This document shows positions 8,236 through 17,497 of a stretch of 64,000 nt of DNA, in pieces (the stretch's first letter is position 1; every line of letters starts with the position of its first letter). A program made the translations under genes and the position numbers. This stretch comes from Rhodobacter maris (GTDB lineage: Bacteria > Pseudomonadota > Alphaproteobacteria > Rhodobacterales > Rhodobacteraceae): assembly GCF_900217815.1 (NCBI RefSeq), contig NZ_OBMT01000013.1, positions 35,774 to 99,773 on the forward strand, written 5' to 3'. The notes beneath the pieces are model-generated. The model was not told where the DNA came from, ran no database searches, and saw only the letters and a list, made by a program, of their open reading frames with translations.

Positions 8236-9726
8236 TCAAGGTGCTCGCGAAACCGGCCGATGTGCCTGAACCGTGATCCATTCCTCAAGCAGGCGTACGC
8301 CGAAACCGGTGCCGCCGCGACGCGCAAGCGGAAGATCCTTCTCGGCGAGTTCCTTGCCGGCGATGTCGAGATGGGCCCAGCGGCGATCTTGCGTGAACTG
8401 CCGCAGGAACGCTGCGGCATGAGGGGCATCGCCGTCATGAAGGTCGGCGGCATGCTGGCGCAGATCTGCGAGCGGGGAGCGCAGTTCGACTTCGTAGGCC
8501 GGATCGAGCGGTAGGCGCCAGAACCGCTCTCCCACCGTTTCTCCTGCCGCCAGAAGCTCGGCTGCAAGATCATCGTCGGTTGCAAACAGCCCGGCAAAGA
8601 CATGCCCGAGCCCCTGCATCACGGAATAGGTCAGTGTCGCGAGATCGACGATCACGCGGGGCGCATGACGGCTTGCCGCAAGATAGAGGATGTCGGCCAG
8701 AACCATGCGCCCCTCGCAGTCGGTGTCGTAGACCTCGACGGTCTTGCCCGACATGGTCGTGACGATGTCGCCGGGCTTGTAGGAGGTGCCCGAGAGCATG
8801 TTCTCGGCGATGCCCAGAACGCCCACGACATGTTCGCCGCTGCCCTGCCGCGCGAGCGCGAGCATGGTGCCCACAACCGCCGCCGCCCCGCTCATGTCGG
8901 CCCGCATGCCGAACATCTGCGGCCCGGTCTTGATGCAGAGCCCGCCCGCGTCGAAGCAGATCCCCTTGCCGACGAGCGCGATCGGCGCCGCGGGGCTGCC
9001 CTCGGGGCAGTAGCGCAGCACGATCACGCGCGGCCCCCGGGCCGAGCCCTGCCCCACGGCAAGCACCGCATTCATGCCTTCGCGCGCGAGCTCCTCCGGG
9101 CCCATCACTGTGATCTCGATCCCCGCCAAGGCCAGGGGGGCGAGGAAATCGGCGAAGTTTTCGGGGTGGAGATGGCTTGCGGGAGAGTTCACCAGATCGC
9201 GCGCGAGCGTCACCCCGGCGGCGAGCGCCTCGATCCGGTCCAGCTCTGCCGTCGCCTCGAGATCGGTCTCGAGCGCGAGGGTCAGTGCGAAGGGCTCCAC
9301 CCCCTGCGGCGTGAGCGGGGAGCGGTAATTGCCAAGCTGGAGGCCATGCACGAGCGCGGCCAGAAGCGCTTCAGGGGCGGCACCGAGCGGATCGTGGACG
9401 AGGCTCGCCGCATCTTCGCCGAGCGCCTCAAGATGGCGCGCCAGCGCCACCCCGGCGCGGTTGGCGACAAGCGGGCTCAGGCTCTCCTCCGCGCCAAGAC
9501 CGAGCAGGATCAGCCGCGCGCAGTCGATCCCCGCGGGGGCGAGGATCTCAAGGCAGGCGCCCTCGGCGGCGGCAAAGCGCGCGGCGGTGATTGCGCGGCC
9601 GAGCGCACCGCCCGTGGCGGCCTCAAGGGCCGTGGCGCGGGGGCCAAACACAAGGTTCGCACAGAGCGGCACGACCACCACGCGGGGCGCGGTGGCGGGG
9701 GCGGAACGGGTCAGGATTACGGGCAT
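8236..9726 (-). CDS. pepA: leucyl aminopeptidase (M17 family)
   Basis: Cytoplasmic dinuclear-metal aminopeptidase, 496 residues, the usual M17 length. The metal site segments are visible: VGKGICFDAGGLCIKTG (Lys and Asp ligands), FGMRADMSGAAAVVG (Asp), and DTDCEGRMVLADIL, which carries the catalytic Arg and Asp/Glu ligands. Family members usually read N-T-D-A-E-G-R, so the Asn to Asp and Ala to Cys changes are mild variants. It trims N-terminal residues from peptides. It lies 24 bases downstream of the peptide ABC ATPase on the same strand, so it is probably the last gene of that operon and processes imported peptides. It converges with the radical SAM gene. Confidence 0.93.
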   Translation of the reverse strand: MPVILTRSAPATAPRVVVVPLCANLVFGPRATALEAATGGALGRAITAARFAAAEGACLEILAPAGIDCARLILLGLGAEESLSPLVANRAGVALARHLEALGEDAASLVHDPLGAAPEALLAALVHGLQLGNYRSPLTPQGVEPFALTLALETDLEATAELDRIEALAAGVTLARDLVNSPASHLHPENFADFLAPLALAGIEITVMGPEELAREGMNAVLAVGQGSARGPRVIVLRYCPEGSPAAPIALVGKGICFDAGGLCIKTGPQMFGMRADMSGAAAVVGTMLALARQGSGEHVVGVLGIAENMLSGTSYKPGDIVTTMSGKTVEVYDTDCEGRMVLADILYLAASRHAPRVIVDLATLTYSVMQGLGHVFAGLFATDDDLAAELLAAGETVGERFWRLPLDPAYEVELRSPLADLRQHAADLHDGDAPHAAAFLRQFTQDRRWAHLDIAGKELAEKDLPLARRGGTGFGVRLLEEWITVQAHRPVSRAP

Positions 9727-9750
9727 CTTTTCCTCTGGCAGGCTGAGCGA

Positions 9751-11580
9751 TCAGTCTTCGCGCACGAAATGGCCGGGCGTTGCCTCGCGGTAGCGCCGGC
9801 TTGGGGGCACGAAGGAAAGGTCGCGGATCGGGTTCATCAGGTCTGATGGCGGCTGGCTGCGGCGCAGGTGGCGCCGGGCCGGGTCGGGGATCGCCACCGC
9901 GTCGATCAGGCGGCGGGTATAGGGGTGAAGCGGCGTTTCCATCACCGCCGCGCGCGGGCCGATCTCGACGATCTCGCCCTGATACATCACCGCGATGCGG
10001 TGGCTGATGCGTTCCACCACGGCGATGTCATGCGAGATGAAGAGAAAGGCGATGCCGGTCCGCTCCTGAATGTCGAGCAGCAGGTTCACCACCTGCGCTT
10101 TCACCGAGACATCGAGCGCGGAGACGGATTCATCGGCAATAATCACCTTCGGATCCAGCATGAGGGCACGTGCGATGCAAAGCCGCTGGCGCTGCCCGCC
10201 GGAAAATTCATGCGGGAACCGTTCGAGCATCTGCGGTGCGAGCCCGACCTGATCCATCAGTCGCGCCGCCTTGGCACGCGCTGCGGCGAATGGGCCCATC
10301 CGATGCTCCAGGAAGGGTTCCACCAGCGCCTCGCCGATCGTCATGCGCGGATTGAGACTCGCGAGCGGGTCTTGCGGGATCATCTGGATCTCGCGCCTTT
10401 GCCGCCGCAACCGCGCTGCATCGAGCCCGAAAAGTTCGGTCGCCCCGAGCCGCACCGAGCCGGAAGACTGGCCTCCCGCGAGCCGGATGATCGCCCGGCC
10501 TGTGGTCGACTTGCCGCAACCGGATTCCCCCACCAAGGCCAGCGTCTCGGCCGGATGGATCGCGAAGGACAGGTTCTCGACAGCATGCACGCGGGCCACC
10601 TTGCGCCGCAGGAGCCCGCCGCGCACATCGAACCGGGTCACCAGATCGCGCACTTCCAGAAGCGGGGCCGAGAAGTCGGGCTGGCGTGCGAGCGGTGTGC
10701 CCGGCGTGGCCGCGCCCGTGGCAATGTCGATCACCGGAAAGCGCAGTGGCACCGGCTCGCCCGCCATCGAGCCGAGCGCGGGAACCGAGGCGAGAAGCGC
10801 CCGCGTATAGGGCTGGCGCGGGGCGCGGAAGACCTGCTCCGTCGTCCCTTCCTCCACCACATCGCCGCGCAGCATCACCACAGTGCGATCGGCCATTTCC
10901 GCAACGACGCCCATGTCATGCGTGACAAACAGCATCGCCATCCCGTATTCGGCCTGCAACTCCTTCAGAAGCGACAGGATCTCGCCCTGTACCGTGACAT
11001 CGAGTGCGGTCGTCGGCTCGTCGGCAATGAGCAGCTTCGGACGCGAGGCGAGCGCCATCGCAATCATCACCCGCTGCCGCATGCCGCCCGAAAAGGCGTG
11101 CGGATAATCATCCAGACGGCGTGCGGCATCGGGAATGCGCACCCGTTCCATCAGCGCCACTGCCGCCTTGCGTGCGGCAGAGGCCGCCATCGGCCGGTGA
11201 CAGGTCAAGGCCTCGATCAGCTGATCGCCCACGGTGTAGATCGGGTGCAGGCTGGTCATCGGTTCCTGAAAGATCATCGTGGCCCGCTGGCCCCGGATCT
11301 TGGCCACCATGTCGGCCTCGGAGAGGGCGAGCAGCTCATGCCCGTCGAGCGTAATGCTGCCCTCGATGCGGCTTGTGGCCGGATCGAGCAGGCGCATCAT
11401 CGCGAGCGAGGTGACGCTCTTGCCCGAACCGGACTCCCCGACGAGCGCCACGGTTTCGCCCGCGGCCACATCCAGCGAGAGGCCGTGCACCACCCGGTTC
11501 CAGCTCTTGCGGGCGCCCGCAAAGGACACGCGCAGATCGCGAACTGTCAGGATCGGGGCGGCGGGGGTGGGGTCGGTCAT
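9751..11580 (-). CDS. peptide ABC transporter, fused double ATPase (DppD-DppF type)
   Basis: 609 residues made of two complete ATP-binding domains. The first (about 1-265) has GESGSGKS, FSGGMRQR and a Walker B ending in DEPTTALD. The second (about 310-570) has GESGCGKS, FSGGQRQR and DESVSALD. Both switch histidines are present (VTHDMG, ISHDIA). This is the GsiA/YejF-type fusion that energises dipeptide, oligopeptide or glutathione import. Its start overlaps the permease stop by four bases. With two permeases and a solute-binding protein it makes a full importer. The substrate class follows from the family; the precise peptide is unknown. Confidence 0.93.
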   Translation of the reverse strand: MTDPTPAAPILTVRDLRVSFAGARKSWNRVVHGLSLDVAAGETVALVGESGSGKSVTSLAMMRLLDPATSRIEGSITLDGHELLALSEADMVAKIRGQRATMIFQEPMTSLHPIYTVGDQLIEALTCHRPMAASAARKAAVALMERVRIPDAARRLDDYPHAFSGGMRQRVMIAMALASRPKLLIADEPTTALDVTVQGEILSLLKELQAEYGMAMLFVTHDMGVVAEMADRTVVMLRGDVVEEGTTEQVFRAPRQPYTRALLASVPALGSMAGEPVPLRFPVIDIATGAATPGTPLARQPDFSAPLLEVRDLVTRFDVRGGLLRRKVARVHAVENLSFAIHPAETLALVGESGCGKSTTGRAIIRLAGGQSSGSVRLGATELFGLDAARLRRQRREIQMIPQDPLASLNPRMTIGEALVEPFLEHRMGPFAAARAKAARLMDQVGLAPQMLERFPHEFSGGQRQRLCIARALMLDPKVIIADESVSALDVSVKAQVVNLLLDIQERTGIAFLFISHDIAVVERISHRIAVMYQGEIVEIGPRAAVMETPLHPYTRRLIDAVAIPDPARRHLRRSQPPSDLMNPIRDLSFVPPSRRYREATPGHFVRED

Positions 11581-12548
11581 TTGCGCCGCATCCTCGGGTC
11601 AATCAGAATGCACAGAAGGTCGACGATGGCATTGGCCAGCACGACAAAGAACGAGGCGTAAAGCACCGAGGCCATGATCATCGGCAGATCGAGCACTTTC
11701 AGCGCCTGATAGGTGAGCCGTCCGACCCCGTTGAGGCCGAAGACCACCTCGGTCAGCACCGCCGCGCCGCCCACGAGCACGCCGAAATCCATGCCGAACA
11801 TGATCACGACCGGAATGATCGCGCTGCGCGTCGCGTGTTTGAGCAGCACCCGGCGCGCCGTCAGCCCCTTGGCACGGGCGGTGCGGATGTAATCTTCCTG
11901 ATAGGTTTCGATGATGCCGGTGCGCAGCATCCGCCCGTAAAGCCCGATGTAGAGGAAGGCGAGCGTCAGCCAGGGAAAGACGAGCGCCAGCGCCCAGCGC
12001 AGCGGGCTTTCGGTAAAGGGCACATAGCCGAGCGGGGGCACCCAGGAGAAAGCCCAGGTGTTGTGGAGCCGGCTTTGCGTGATCAGGTTGACCATCTCGC
12101 CGACCCAGAACACCGGCATGGCCACGGCCATCATCGAGAGCCCCATCAGCATCTTGTCGGGCCATCGGCCTCTGGTCGCGGCGGCGAGAATGCCGGTAAG
12201 CGCGCCCAGCGCCATCCACAGGACGGCGGCGCCGGCCACGAGCGAGAGCGTCACCGGGGCGGCGGCGCGCAGCGTGGGAACGATCTTTTCGCCGCGGTTG
12301 ACGAAGGAGGTCAGATCGCCGGTGATGAACATCTTGCGCATCATCGCGCCGTATTGCACCCAGATCGGTTGATCGAGGCCGAAGTCGTGGCGCACCGCGG
12401 CAACGGTTTCGGGGGCGGCATTGCGCCCGGCAATTCGCGCGGCCGGGTCCGCGCCCGGCGTGGCGAAGAAGATCAAAAAGGTGAGGATGCTGATCCCCAG
12501 CATCACCACCACCATGCGCGCGAGGCGCGAGAGCATTGCCGCCAGCAT
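11577..12548 (-). CDS. peptide ABC transporter permease (DppB type)
   Basis: 323-residue inner-membrane permease. The N-terminus MLSRLARMVVVMLGISILTF is the typical first helix of DppB/OppB-like subunits and is followed by the large periplasmic stretch before the core helices. The coupling loop is seen in the EAA-type segment DYIRTARAKGLTARRVLLKH. The start is set at the ATG at 12548, which shares one base with the stop of the upstream permease (TGATG). Longer in-frame extensions upstream run antisense to the partner gene's real frame and are not used. Confidence 0.92.
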   Translation of the reverse strand: MLAAMLSRLARMVVVMLGISILTFLIFFATPGADPAARIAGRNAAPETVAAVRHDFGLDQPIWVQYGAMMRKMFITGDLTSFVNRGEKIVPTLRAAAPVTLSLVAGAAVLWMALGALTGILAAATRGRWPDKMLMGLSMMAVAMPVFWVGEMVNLITQSRLHNTWAFSWVPPLGYVPFTESPLRWALALVFPWLTLAFLYIGLYGRMLRTGIIETYQEDYIRTARAKGLTARRVLLKHATRSAIIPVVIMFGMDFGVLVGGAAVLTEVVFGLNGVGRLTYQALKVLDLPMIMASVLYASFFVVLANAIVDLLCILIDPRMRRK

Positions 12549-13612
12549 CAGCGCCCCCGCACCGATTTCGGGTCGAGGATGTCGCGCAGCACGTCCCCGA
12601 AGAGGTTGAGCAGCATCACCGTCACCATGATCGCGATCCCCGGCGCCATCGAGACGACGGGGCGGGAGTAAAGCAGTGCCTGCCCGTCCTGCAAGATCGT
12701 GCCCCAGCTCGCATTGGGCGCCTGCACGCCGACCGAGAGGAAGGAGAGCGAGCTTTCGGTGACGATGTTGAGCGCCATCAGCATGGGCGCGAAGACGATC
12801 AGCGTGGTGGCGACATTGGGCAGGATGTGGCGCCACAGGATCCGCGAGGGGCGGATGCCGAGCGCGCGTGCGGCGAGCACGAATTCGCTGTTGGTGATGG
12901 CGATCACCCGCCCGCGGACGGGCCTTGCGACATAGGGCACATAGACGAGCCCGATGATTACGATAGGCAGGATCAGGCTTGAGGAGGACAGGTGGATCGG
13001 CCCGAAATCGAAACTTTTGCCCAGCATCACGATGGAAAGCGAGATCGCGAGCAGATAGACCGGAAAGGCCCAGATCATGTCGATCAGGTTCGAGAGCACC
13101 GCGTCGATGGCGCCTCCGGCATAGCCCGCGACGATGCCGACAAGGGCCGCGCAGGCAAGGCACAGGAGGGTTGCGGCTCCGGCGATGAAAAGCGAGTTCT
13201 GCCCGCCATAAAGAAACCGCGCCGCGACATCGCGGCCCTGGTTGTCGGCACCGAGGAAATATTGCGGCCCCCAGGTCGGCCCGATCGGCGTGACGCCGAG
13301 GCCCAGCCCCTCGGTCGAACGCTGCATCACCGGCACGCGCGTGCCGTCGATCATGATCTTGGCGCTCAGACCGGAGCGGAACGGATCGGTCTTGGCCACA
13401 TATTTCGCATAGGCCGGGGCGAGCGCCATCGCGAGCACGATCAGCAGGATGCCGAGCCCGGAGAGGACGGCAGCGGGGCTGGAGGCGAGGCCCCGCAGAG
13501 CGCGCCGCCAGGGCCCGAGAGGTGGGGCCGGATCACCCCCGGCCGGTGGGGCCGGGGGCGGTGTGTCGAGATCGGTTGTCATGTCCGGATCTTCGCTCTC
13601 ATAGAGGCTCAT
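12548..13612 (-). CDS. peptide ABC transporter permease (DppC type)
   Basis: 354-residue inner-membrane permease of the DppC/OppC type. It has a proline-rich cytoplasmic N-terminal tail (about 1-45), a first helix at about 46-70, then the GADNQGRDVAARFLYG segment that marks this subfamily and an EAA loop in EFVLAARALGIRPSRILWRH. The start at 13612 overlaps the solute-binding protein stop by four bases (ATGA); the internal ATG at 13582 is a possible shorter start. It partners the following DppB-type permease. Confidence 0.92.
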   Translation of the reverse strand: MSLYESEDPDMTTDLDTPPPAPPAGGDPAPPLGPWRRALRGLASSPAAVLSGLGILLIVLAMALAPAYAKYVAKTDPFRSGLSAKIMIDGTRVPVMQRSTEGLGLGVTPIGPTWGPQYFLGADNQGRDVAARFLYGGQNSLFIAGAATLLCLACAALVGIVAGYAGGAIDAVLSNLIDMIWAFPVYLLAISLSIVMLGKSFDFGPIHLSSSSLILPIVIIGLVYVPYVARPVRGRVIAITNSEFVLAARALGIRPSRILWRHILPNVATTLIVFAPMLMALNIVTESSLSFLSVGVQAPNASWGTILQDGQALLYSRPVVSMAPGIAIMVTVMLLNLFGDVLRDILDPKSVRGR

Positions 13613-15291
13613 TGCACCCAGGCATTCGCGATCAGCCAATGATGCAGGCTCGAGAACTGGTAGTTCCCCACCCGCGTGCTGAGCAGGTCCACCTGTTGCG
13701 GGGTGAAGAGCGGCAGGGCGGGGGATTTTTCCATCACCGCCGCGTCGATCTTCGCCCAGTCCTTGTCGGCCGCGGCCTGATCCGTGGCGCCAAGCGCGAT
13801 CGCCGCTTTCATCCGCGCGTCGATCTCCTGATCGCACATGCCGGAGATATTGATCGAGGCATCCGAGCCCGGGTGGAACGAGTCGCAGCCGAAGAGCACG
13901 TTGAGAAAGTTCGAGGCGGCCGGGTAATCGGCATACCATTGCGAGATCGAGAGCTGCACCTTGTTGTTGGTGTTCTGGATATAGGTGAACTGGATGTCGC
14001 CCGAGATCGTCTGCACCGCGGCGTCATAACCCAGATCGCTCAGCACCGATTGCAGATAAGTGCCGATCCCGCGCGAGGCGGCGTTGTCCTCGGTCACCAC
14101 GGTGATCTTCGCGCCCTTGGTGCCGCTTTCGTCCACCAGCGCCTGCGCCTTTTCCATGTCCGGCGCGCTCCAGCTCGTGCCCGGGTCCTGGGTGTAGATG
14201 CACTGGTCCTCGTGGCCGGGGAATTCGGGCGGCAGCACCTGGCAGACCGGCTGCGCAAGGGCAGGGCCGCCGAAGAGCGACACCAGCGCATCGCGGTCGA
14301 TCGCATAGTTCAGCGCCTGACGCACCCGCACATCGTCGAAGGGCGCAAGGTTGACATTCATTGGCGCATACCACCAGGCGGCAAGCGGCGAGAGATGGAT
14401 CTGGTCGGGCGCCGTGGTCGAAAGCTCTGCCAGACGGTCGGCGGGCGGCGTGTCGAACATCCAGTCGGCCTGTCCGTTCATGATCGCATTGACGGCCGCT
14501 TCCTCGGTGCCGCCGAAGGTGTAGTCGATCTCGTCGACATAACCATCGGGTTGCGCGTCCTTGCTCCATTCCTTGAAAGCCGGGTTGCGCACGATCACCA
14601 TCGAATTGTTGGCGTCGTAGCTCTTCACCATATAGGCGCCGGTGCCCGGGATCGGCTCGTTGCCATTGTCCTTCGGCGTCGTTTCCGAGGGCAGGATCGA
14701 GGCATGGGGGGCGGAGAGCTTGAACAGGAATTCCGGATCGGCGGCGGTGAGGTTGATCGTCACCGTTCCGGCCGCCTCGTCGATGATCACGCCGCCATCG
14801 AGGGTGCAGCCCGCGGGCTCGGCAAGGCAGGTGTCAGCGCCGACAATGCCGTTGTAGAACGTCCCCGCGGTGGGGCCGAGCACCTTGAAGATGCGCTGGA
14901 ACGAGGCCAGCACATCGGTTGCCGTCATGTCGGATCCGTCGGAGAACTTGATCCCCTTGCGCAGGGTGAAAGTGTAGGTCTTGCCGTCGTTCGAGATCAC
15001 CGGCATCGCCTCGGCCAGATCCGGCACGACCTCCTTGCTGTCCGCACCGCCCACTTTCTTGAACCCCACGAGCCCGTCATAGAGAAAGGCGTAGAGCTGC
15101 CAGAACTGCGATGTGTAGTTGATGTGCGGGTCGAGCGTGCCTTGCGACGAGACCGAGACAAGGCGCAGCGTGCCGCCGCGGTGGTCGCCCTCGGCCTGCG
15201 CCAGCGTCGGACCGAACCCGGCCAGAGCGGCGAGGGCGAGCGCAGTTGCGGCCCGGCGCGCGACCCTCTCGGGGGAAAGCTTGGGGATCAT
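13609..15291 (-). CDS. periplasmic peptide-binding protein (SBP family 5)
   Basis: 560 residues with a Sec signal peptide ending near ALAGFGPTLAQAEG. The mature protein is of the OppA/DppA type (SBP_bac_5): RGGTLRLVSVSSQGTLDPHI, then FLYDGLV and LRKGIKFSDGSDMTATDV. It captures peptides, or peptide-like signals, in the periplasm for the importer encoded next to it. AAGGAG lies 6 bases before the ATG. It is the first gene of the operon that runs leftward to the leucyl aminopeptidase and is divergent from the luxR-type regulator at 15587. The 295-base gap between them holds a lux-box-like dyad, so the regulator may control it. Confidence 0.93.
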   Translation of the reverse strand: MIPKLSPERVARRAATALALAALAGFGPTLAQAEGDHRGGTLRLVSVSSQGTLDPHINYTSQFWQLYAFLYDGLVGFKKVGGADSKEVVPDLAEAMPVISNDGKTYTFTLRKGIKFSDGSDMTATDVLASFQRIFKVLGPTAGTFYNGIVGADTCLAEPAGCTLDGGVIIDEAAGTVTINLTAADPEFLFKLSAPHASILPSETTPKDNGNEPIPGTGAYMVKSYDANNSMVIVRNPAFKEWSKDAQPDGYVDEIDYTFGGTEEAAVNAIMNGQADWMFDTPPADRLAELSTTAPDQIHLSPLAAWWYAPMNVNLAPFDDVRVRQALNYAIDRDALVSLFGGPALAQPVCQVLPPEFPGHEDQCIYTQDPGTSWSAPDMEKAQALVDESGTKGAKITVVTEDNAASRGIGTYLQSVLSDLGYDAAVQTISGDIQFTYIQNTNNKVQLSISQWYADYPAASNFLNVLFGCDSFHPGSDASINISGMCDQEIDARMKAAIALGATDQAAADKDWAKIDAAVMEKSPALPLFTPQQVDLLSTRVGNYQFSSLHHWLIANAWVQ

Positions 15292-15521
15292 GATCTACTC
15301 CTTGTTGGATGACGGATGTCCGGCGGATGGCGAAAGGCCGGGCAGGAGCACCGAATCGAGCCTCTGTCGGCGGCACGGATCGCGGGGCGCCGGAGCAGGT
15401 TCGGGGCAAGATTGCTCGATTTTCAGGCCGTTCACCACGCTTCGGCATCGTTTCTCATGTTTCGGGCGCCTCTTTGCGTCTCCGATGCCCGATAATGTGG
15501 CATCGCCCCTTTCCGCGTAAC

Positions 15522-15537
15522 CTATCAAGATTGATAG
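15522..15537. promoter_or_regulatory. lux-box-like dyad in the transporter/luxR divergent gap
   Basis: A perfect 7-base inverted repeat with a 2-base centre, CTATCAAGATTGATAG. With two flanking bases on each side it fits the relaxed LuxR-box form NNCT-N12-AGNN. It lies 50 bases before the regulator start and 231 bases before the start of the peptide-binding protein, so it could serve one or both directions. A weaker relative with the same right half TGATAG precedes the proline iminopeptidase. Binding by the adjacent LuxR protein is inferred. Confidence 0.55.
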
Positions 15538-15545
15538 TGGCACGG

Positions 15546-15566
15546 CCCGGACCGCTCCTGTCCGGG
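15546..15566 (+). promoter_or_regulatory. leader hairpin in front of the luxR-type gene
   Basis: CCCGGAC, a 7-base loop and GTCCGGG form a perfect 7-pair stem whose 3' arm runs into a GGGAGG purine run at 15564-15569. The run next to the ATG used here is GAGAGGA at 15571-15577, so the hairpin ends just before the working ribosome site and may affect its access. Confidence 0.35.
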
Positions 15567-15586
15567 AGGTGAGAGGACGCACGAAC

Positions 15587-16357
15587 ATGGCGACGGTTGC
15601 CCCGCAGACGGGCGCAGGACCCCTGAAAGCGCTGGCTGCGGAGATCGACCGCTTCTTCGAGATCGCGCGCGGCTTCGGCGCTTCGGCGTTGATCTATGAT
15701 TACACGCCGCGCTGCCGCGAGGCGGACGGCGCCGTGATGCCCCCCGCGGTGATGCAGGTGCGCAATCTCGACCCCGGCATGATCGACTATTGGTGCGGGC
15801 GCGGCTATGCCCGCGTCGATCCGGTGCAGGCGGTCGCGGTAAATTCGGTCGCCCCCTTCATCTGGAGCTATGATGCCGAGGCGGGGGAACTCAGCGCCGC
15901 CTTTCTCACCCGCAATTCGCGCCCGGTGGTGGAGTTCATCTCGCAAAGCGGGTTCGTGAACGGCATCACCGTGCCGATCCATCTGCCCGGCGGCGGCTAT
16001 GTGACGGTGAACGGGCTCTGGAACGGGCCGGGGCGGGCCTTTTCGAGCGTGGCCGCGCAGGTGCTGCCGGGCTTCGCGCTGACGGCGCAGGCGTTCCAGA
16101 ACGAGATCGGCCCGCCCGAGCCCGCCACCCGCCCCGTGGCGCGGCGCACCGAACCGCGTGCCTTGCCGGCTTTGAGCGCCCGCGAGCGCGAATGCCTTGG
16201 CCATGCGGCGGAGGGCTATTCCGCCAAGGAAACCTCGCGGCTGATCGAGCGCTCGGTGCCGACGGTGGTGATGCATCTCAATGCCGCAGTGCGCAAGCTC
16301 GGCGCGCGCAATCGTTCCCATGCGGTGGCCGAGGCGGTGAGGCGCGGGCTGATCTGA
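15587..16357 (+). CDS. LuxR-family solo regulator with plant-signal type ligand pocket
   Basis: 256 residues: an autoinducer-binding domain (about 15-165) and a LuxR helix-turn-helix (about 190-255, [20 protein letters not shown]). Aligned by eye to TraR, the six conserved pocket positions are Met65 (TraR W57), Trp69 (Y61), Asp78 (D70), Pro79 (P71), Trp93 (W85) and Gly126 (G113). Trp to Met at 57 and Tyr to Trp at 61 are the known signature of LuxR solos that answer plant compounds instead of acyl-homoserine lactones (PsoR, XccR, OryR, NesR, PipR). No luxI is seen in the window. A proline iminopeptidase follows, as in that group. ATG 15587 is preferred, with GAGAGGA 9 bases upstream. Confidence 0.88.
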   Translation: MATVAPQTGAGPLKALAAEIDRFFEIARGFGASALIYDYTPRCREADGAVMPPAVMQVRNLDPGMIDYWCGRGYARVDPVQAVAVNSVAPFIWSYDAEAGELSAAFLTRNSRPVVEFISQSGFVNGITVPIHLPGGGYVTVNGLWNGPGRAFSSVAAQVLPGFALTAQAFQNEIGPPEPATRPVARRTEPRALPALSARERECLGHAAEGYSAKETSRLIERSVPTVVMHLNAAVRKLGARNRSHAVAEAVRRGLI

Positions 16358-16360
16358 TCC

Positions 16361-16376
16361 CCCTCATTCCTGATAG
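16361..16376. promoter_or_regulatory. imperfect lux-box-like site before the proline iminopeptidase
   Basis: CCCTCATTCCTGATAG, 59 bases before the peptidase start, matches 10 of 16 positions of the perfect dyad at 15522, including the whole TGATAG right half and the TCA next to the centre of the left half. It is an incomplete palindrome, so the call rests on the shared half-site and the similar distance to the start codon. Confidence 0.35.
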
Positions 16377-16434
16377 CTGCCGTGCCGTGCCTGAGCGGTC
16401 TAGGATCGTTGCAACCGGCACAGAGGAGGCAGCG

Positions 16435-17358
16435 ATGCAGGAAACGGCTCAGATCCCCACGCGCGAGGGCTTTTCCCCGTTTCGCGACTGGCAGACCTGG
16501 TATCGTGTCACCGGCGATCTGACAAACGGCAAGCTGCCGCTGGTTGTCGCGCATGGCGGGCCTGGCTGCACCCATGATTATGTAGACAGTTTCAAGGGGA
16601 TCACCGCGCTCGATGGCCGGGCCGTGATCCATTACGATCAGCTCGGCAACGGCAACTCCACGCATCTGCCCGACAAGGAGCCCGCGTTCTGGACAGTTGA
16701 TCTGTTCCTCGCGGAACTCGACACTCTGCTTGCCCATCTCGGCATTGCTGATCGTTACGCCTATCTCGGCCAGTCCTGGGGGGGCATGCTGGGTGGTGAA
16801 CATGCAGTGCGCCAGCCCGCCGGGCTGAAGGCGATCATCTTTGCCAATTCGCTCGCCTCGATGCCGACCTGGGTGGCCGAGGCGAACCGGTTGCGCGGCG
16901 AACTGCCGGCCGAAGTGCAGCAAACGCTGTTGCGTCACGAGCGGGCGGGCACGCTGACAGATCCGGAGTATCTGGCGGCTTCGCGCGTTTTCTACATGCG
17001 CCATGTCTGCCGCGTTGATCCCTGGCCGCCAGAGGTGACACGCACCTTCGCCTTGATGGATCTCGACAGCACTGTCTACACTGCGATGAACGGGCCGACG
17101 GAGTTCCATGTCATCGGCACGATGAAGGACTGGACGATCGAGGACCGGCTGCACCGGATCAACGTTCCCGCCCTGGTGATCTCCGGGAAATACGACGAGG
17201 CGACGCCGCTGGTGACGAAACCGCTCGTGGAAAACATCCCCGATGTGCGCTGGGTGCTCTTCGAGCATTCCGCGCATATGCCCCATGTCGAGGAAAAAGA
17301 TCTCTGCCTTGCCACGGTTTCGGAGTTCCTGTGCGCCTGCGACGAACCGGAGGCCTGA
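16435..17358 (+). CDS. pip: proline iminopeptidase / proline-amide hydrolase (S33 alpha/beta hydrolase)
   Basis: 307 residues. HGGPG supplies the oxyanion hole, GQSWGG the nucleophilic Ser, GKYDEATP the Asp and HSAHMP the His, which is the family S33 set. These enzymes release N-terminal proline from peptides or hydrolyse prolinamide. GAGGAGG lies just upstream of the ATG. The gene follows the LuxR solo on the same strand after 77 bases, and this luxR-pip pairing is the hallmark of plant-responding LuxR solos. With the leucyl aminopeptidase across the divergent promoter it suggests the island cuts imported peptides, some of them proline-containing. Confidence 0.9.
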   Translation: MQETAQIPTREGFSPFRDWQTWYRVTGDLTNGKLPLVVAHGGPGCTHDYVDSFKGITALDGRAVIHYDQLGNGNSTHLPDKEPAFWTVDLFLAELDTLLAHLGIADRYAYLGQSWGGMLGGEHAVRQPAGLKAIIFANSLASMPTWVAEANRLRGELPAEVQQTLLRHERAGTLTDPEYLAASRVFYMRHVCRVDPWPPEVTRTFALMDLDSTVYTAMNGPTEFHVIGTMKDWTIEDRLHRINVPALVISGKYDEATPLVTKPLVENIPDVRWVLFEHSAHMPHVEEKDLCLATVSEFLCACDEPEA

Positions 17359-17497
17359 CCATATTCCGGAGCTTGACCGGCCCGGAGGCGGGGCCGGATC
17401 CGGCATGAATTTCCGGGGCCACTGGCCTGCTCGCGCTGGAACGATTATGATTTCTGCGGGAGACGCGCAGCAGGCGCGGCAGGAGAACCGTCCGGGC

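Noticed and set aside
12549..13163. An extended N-terminus for the DppB-type permease
   Set aside because: The extra residues are a low-complexity shadow of the DppC-type permease read in another frame; the ATG at 12548 fits the family start.
15587..16357. Calling the LuxR protein an acyl-homoserine-lactone receptor with a quorum-sensing role
   Set aside because: No luxI is present in the window, and two of six ligand-pocket residues have the non-AHL type.
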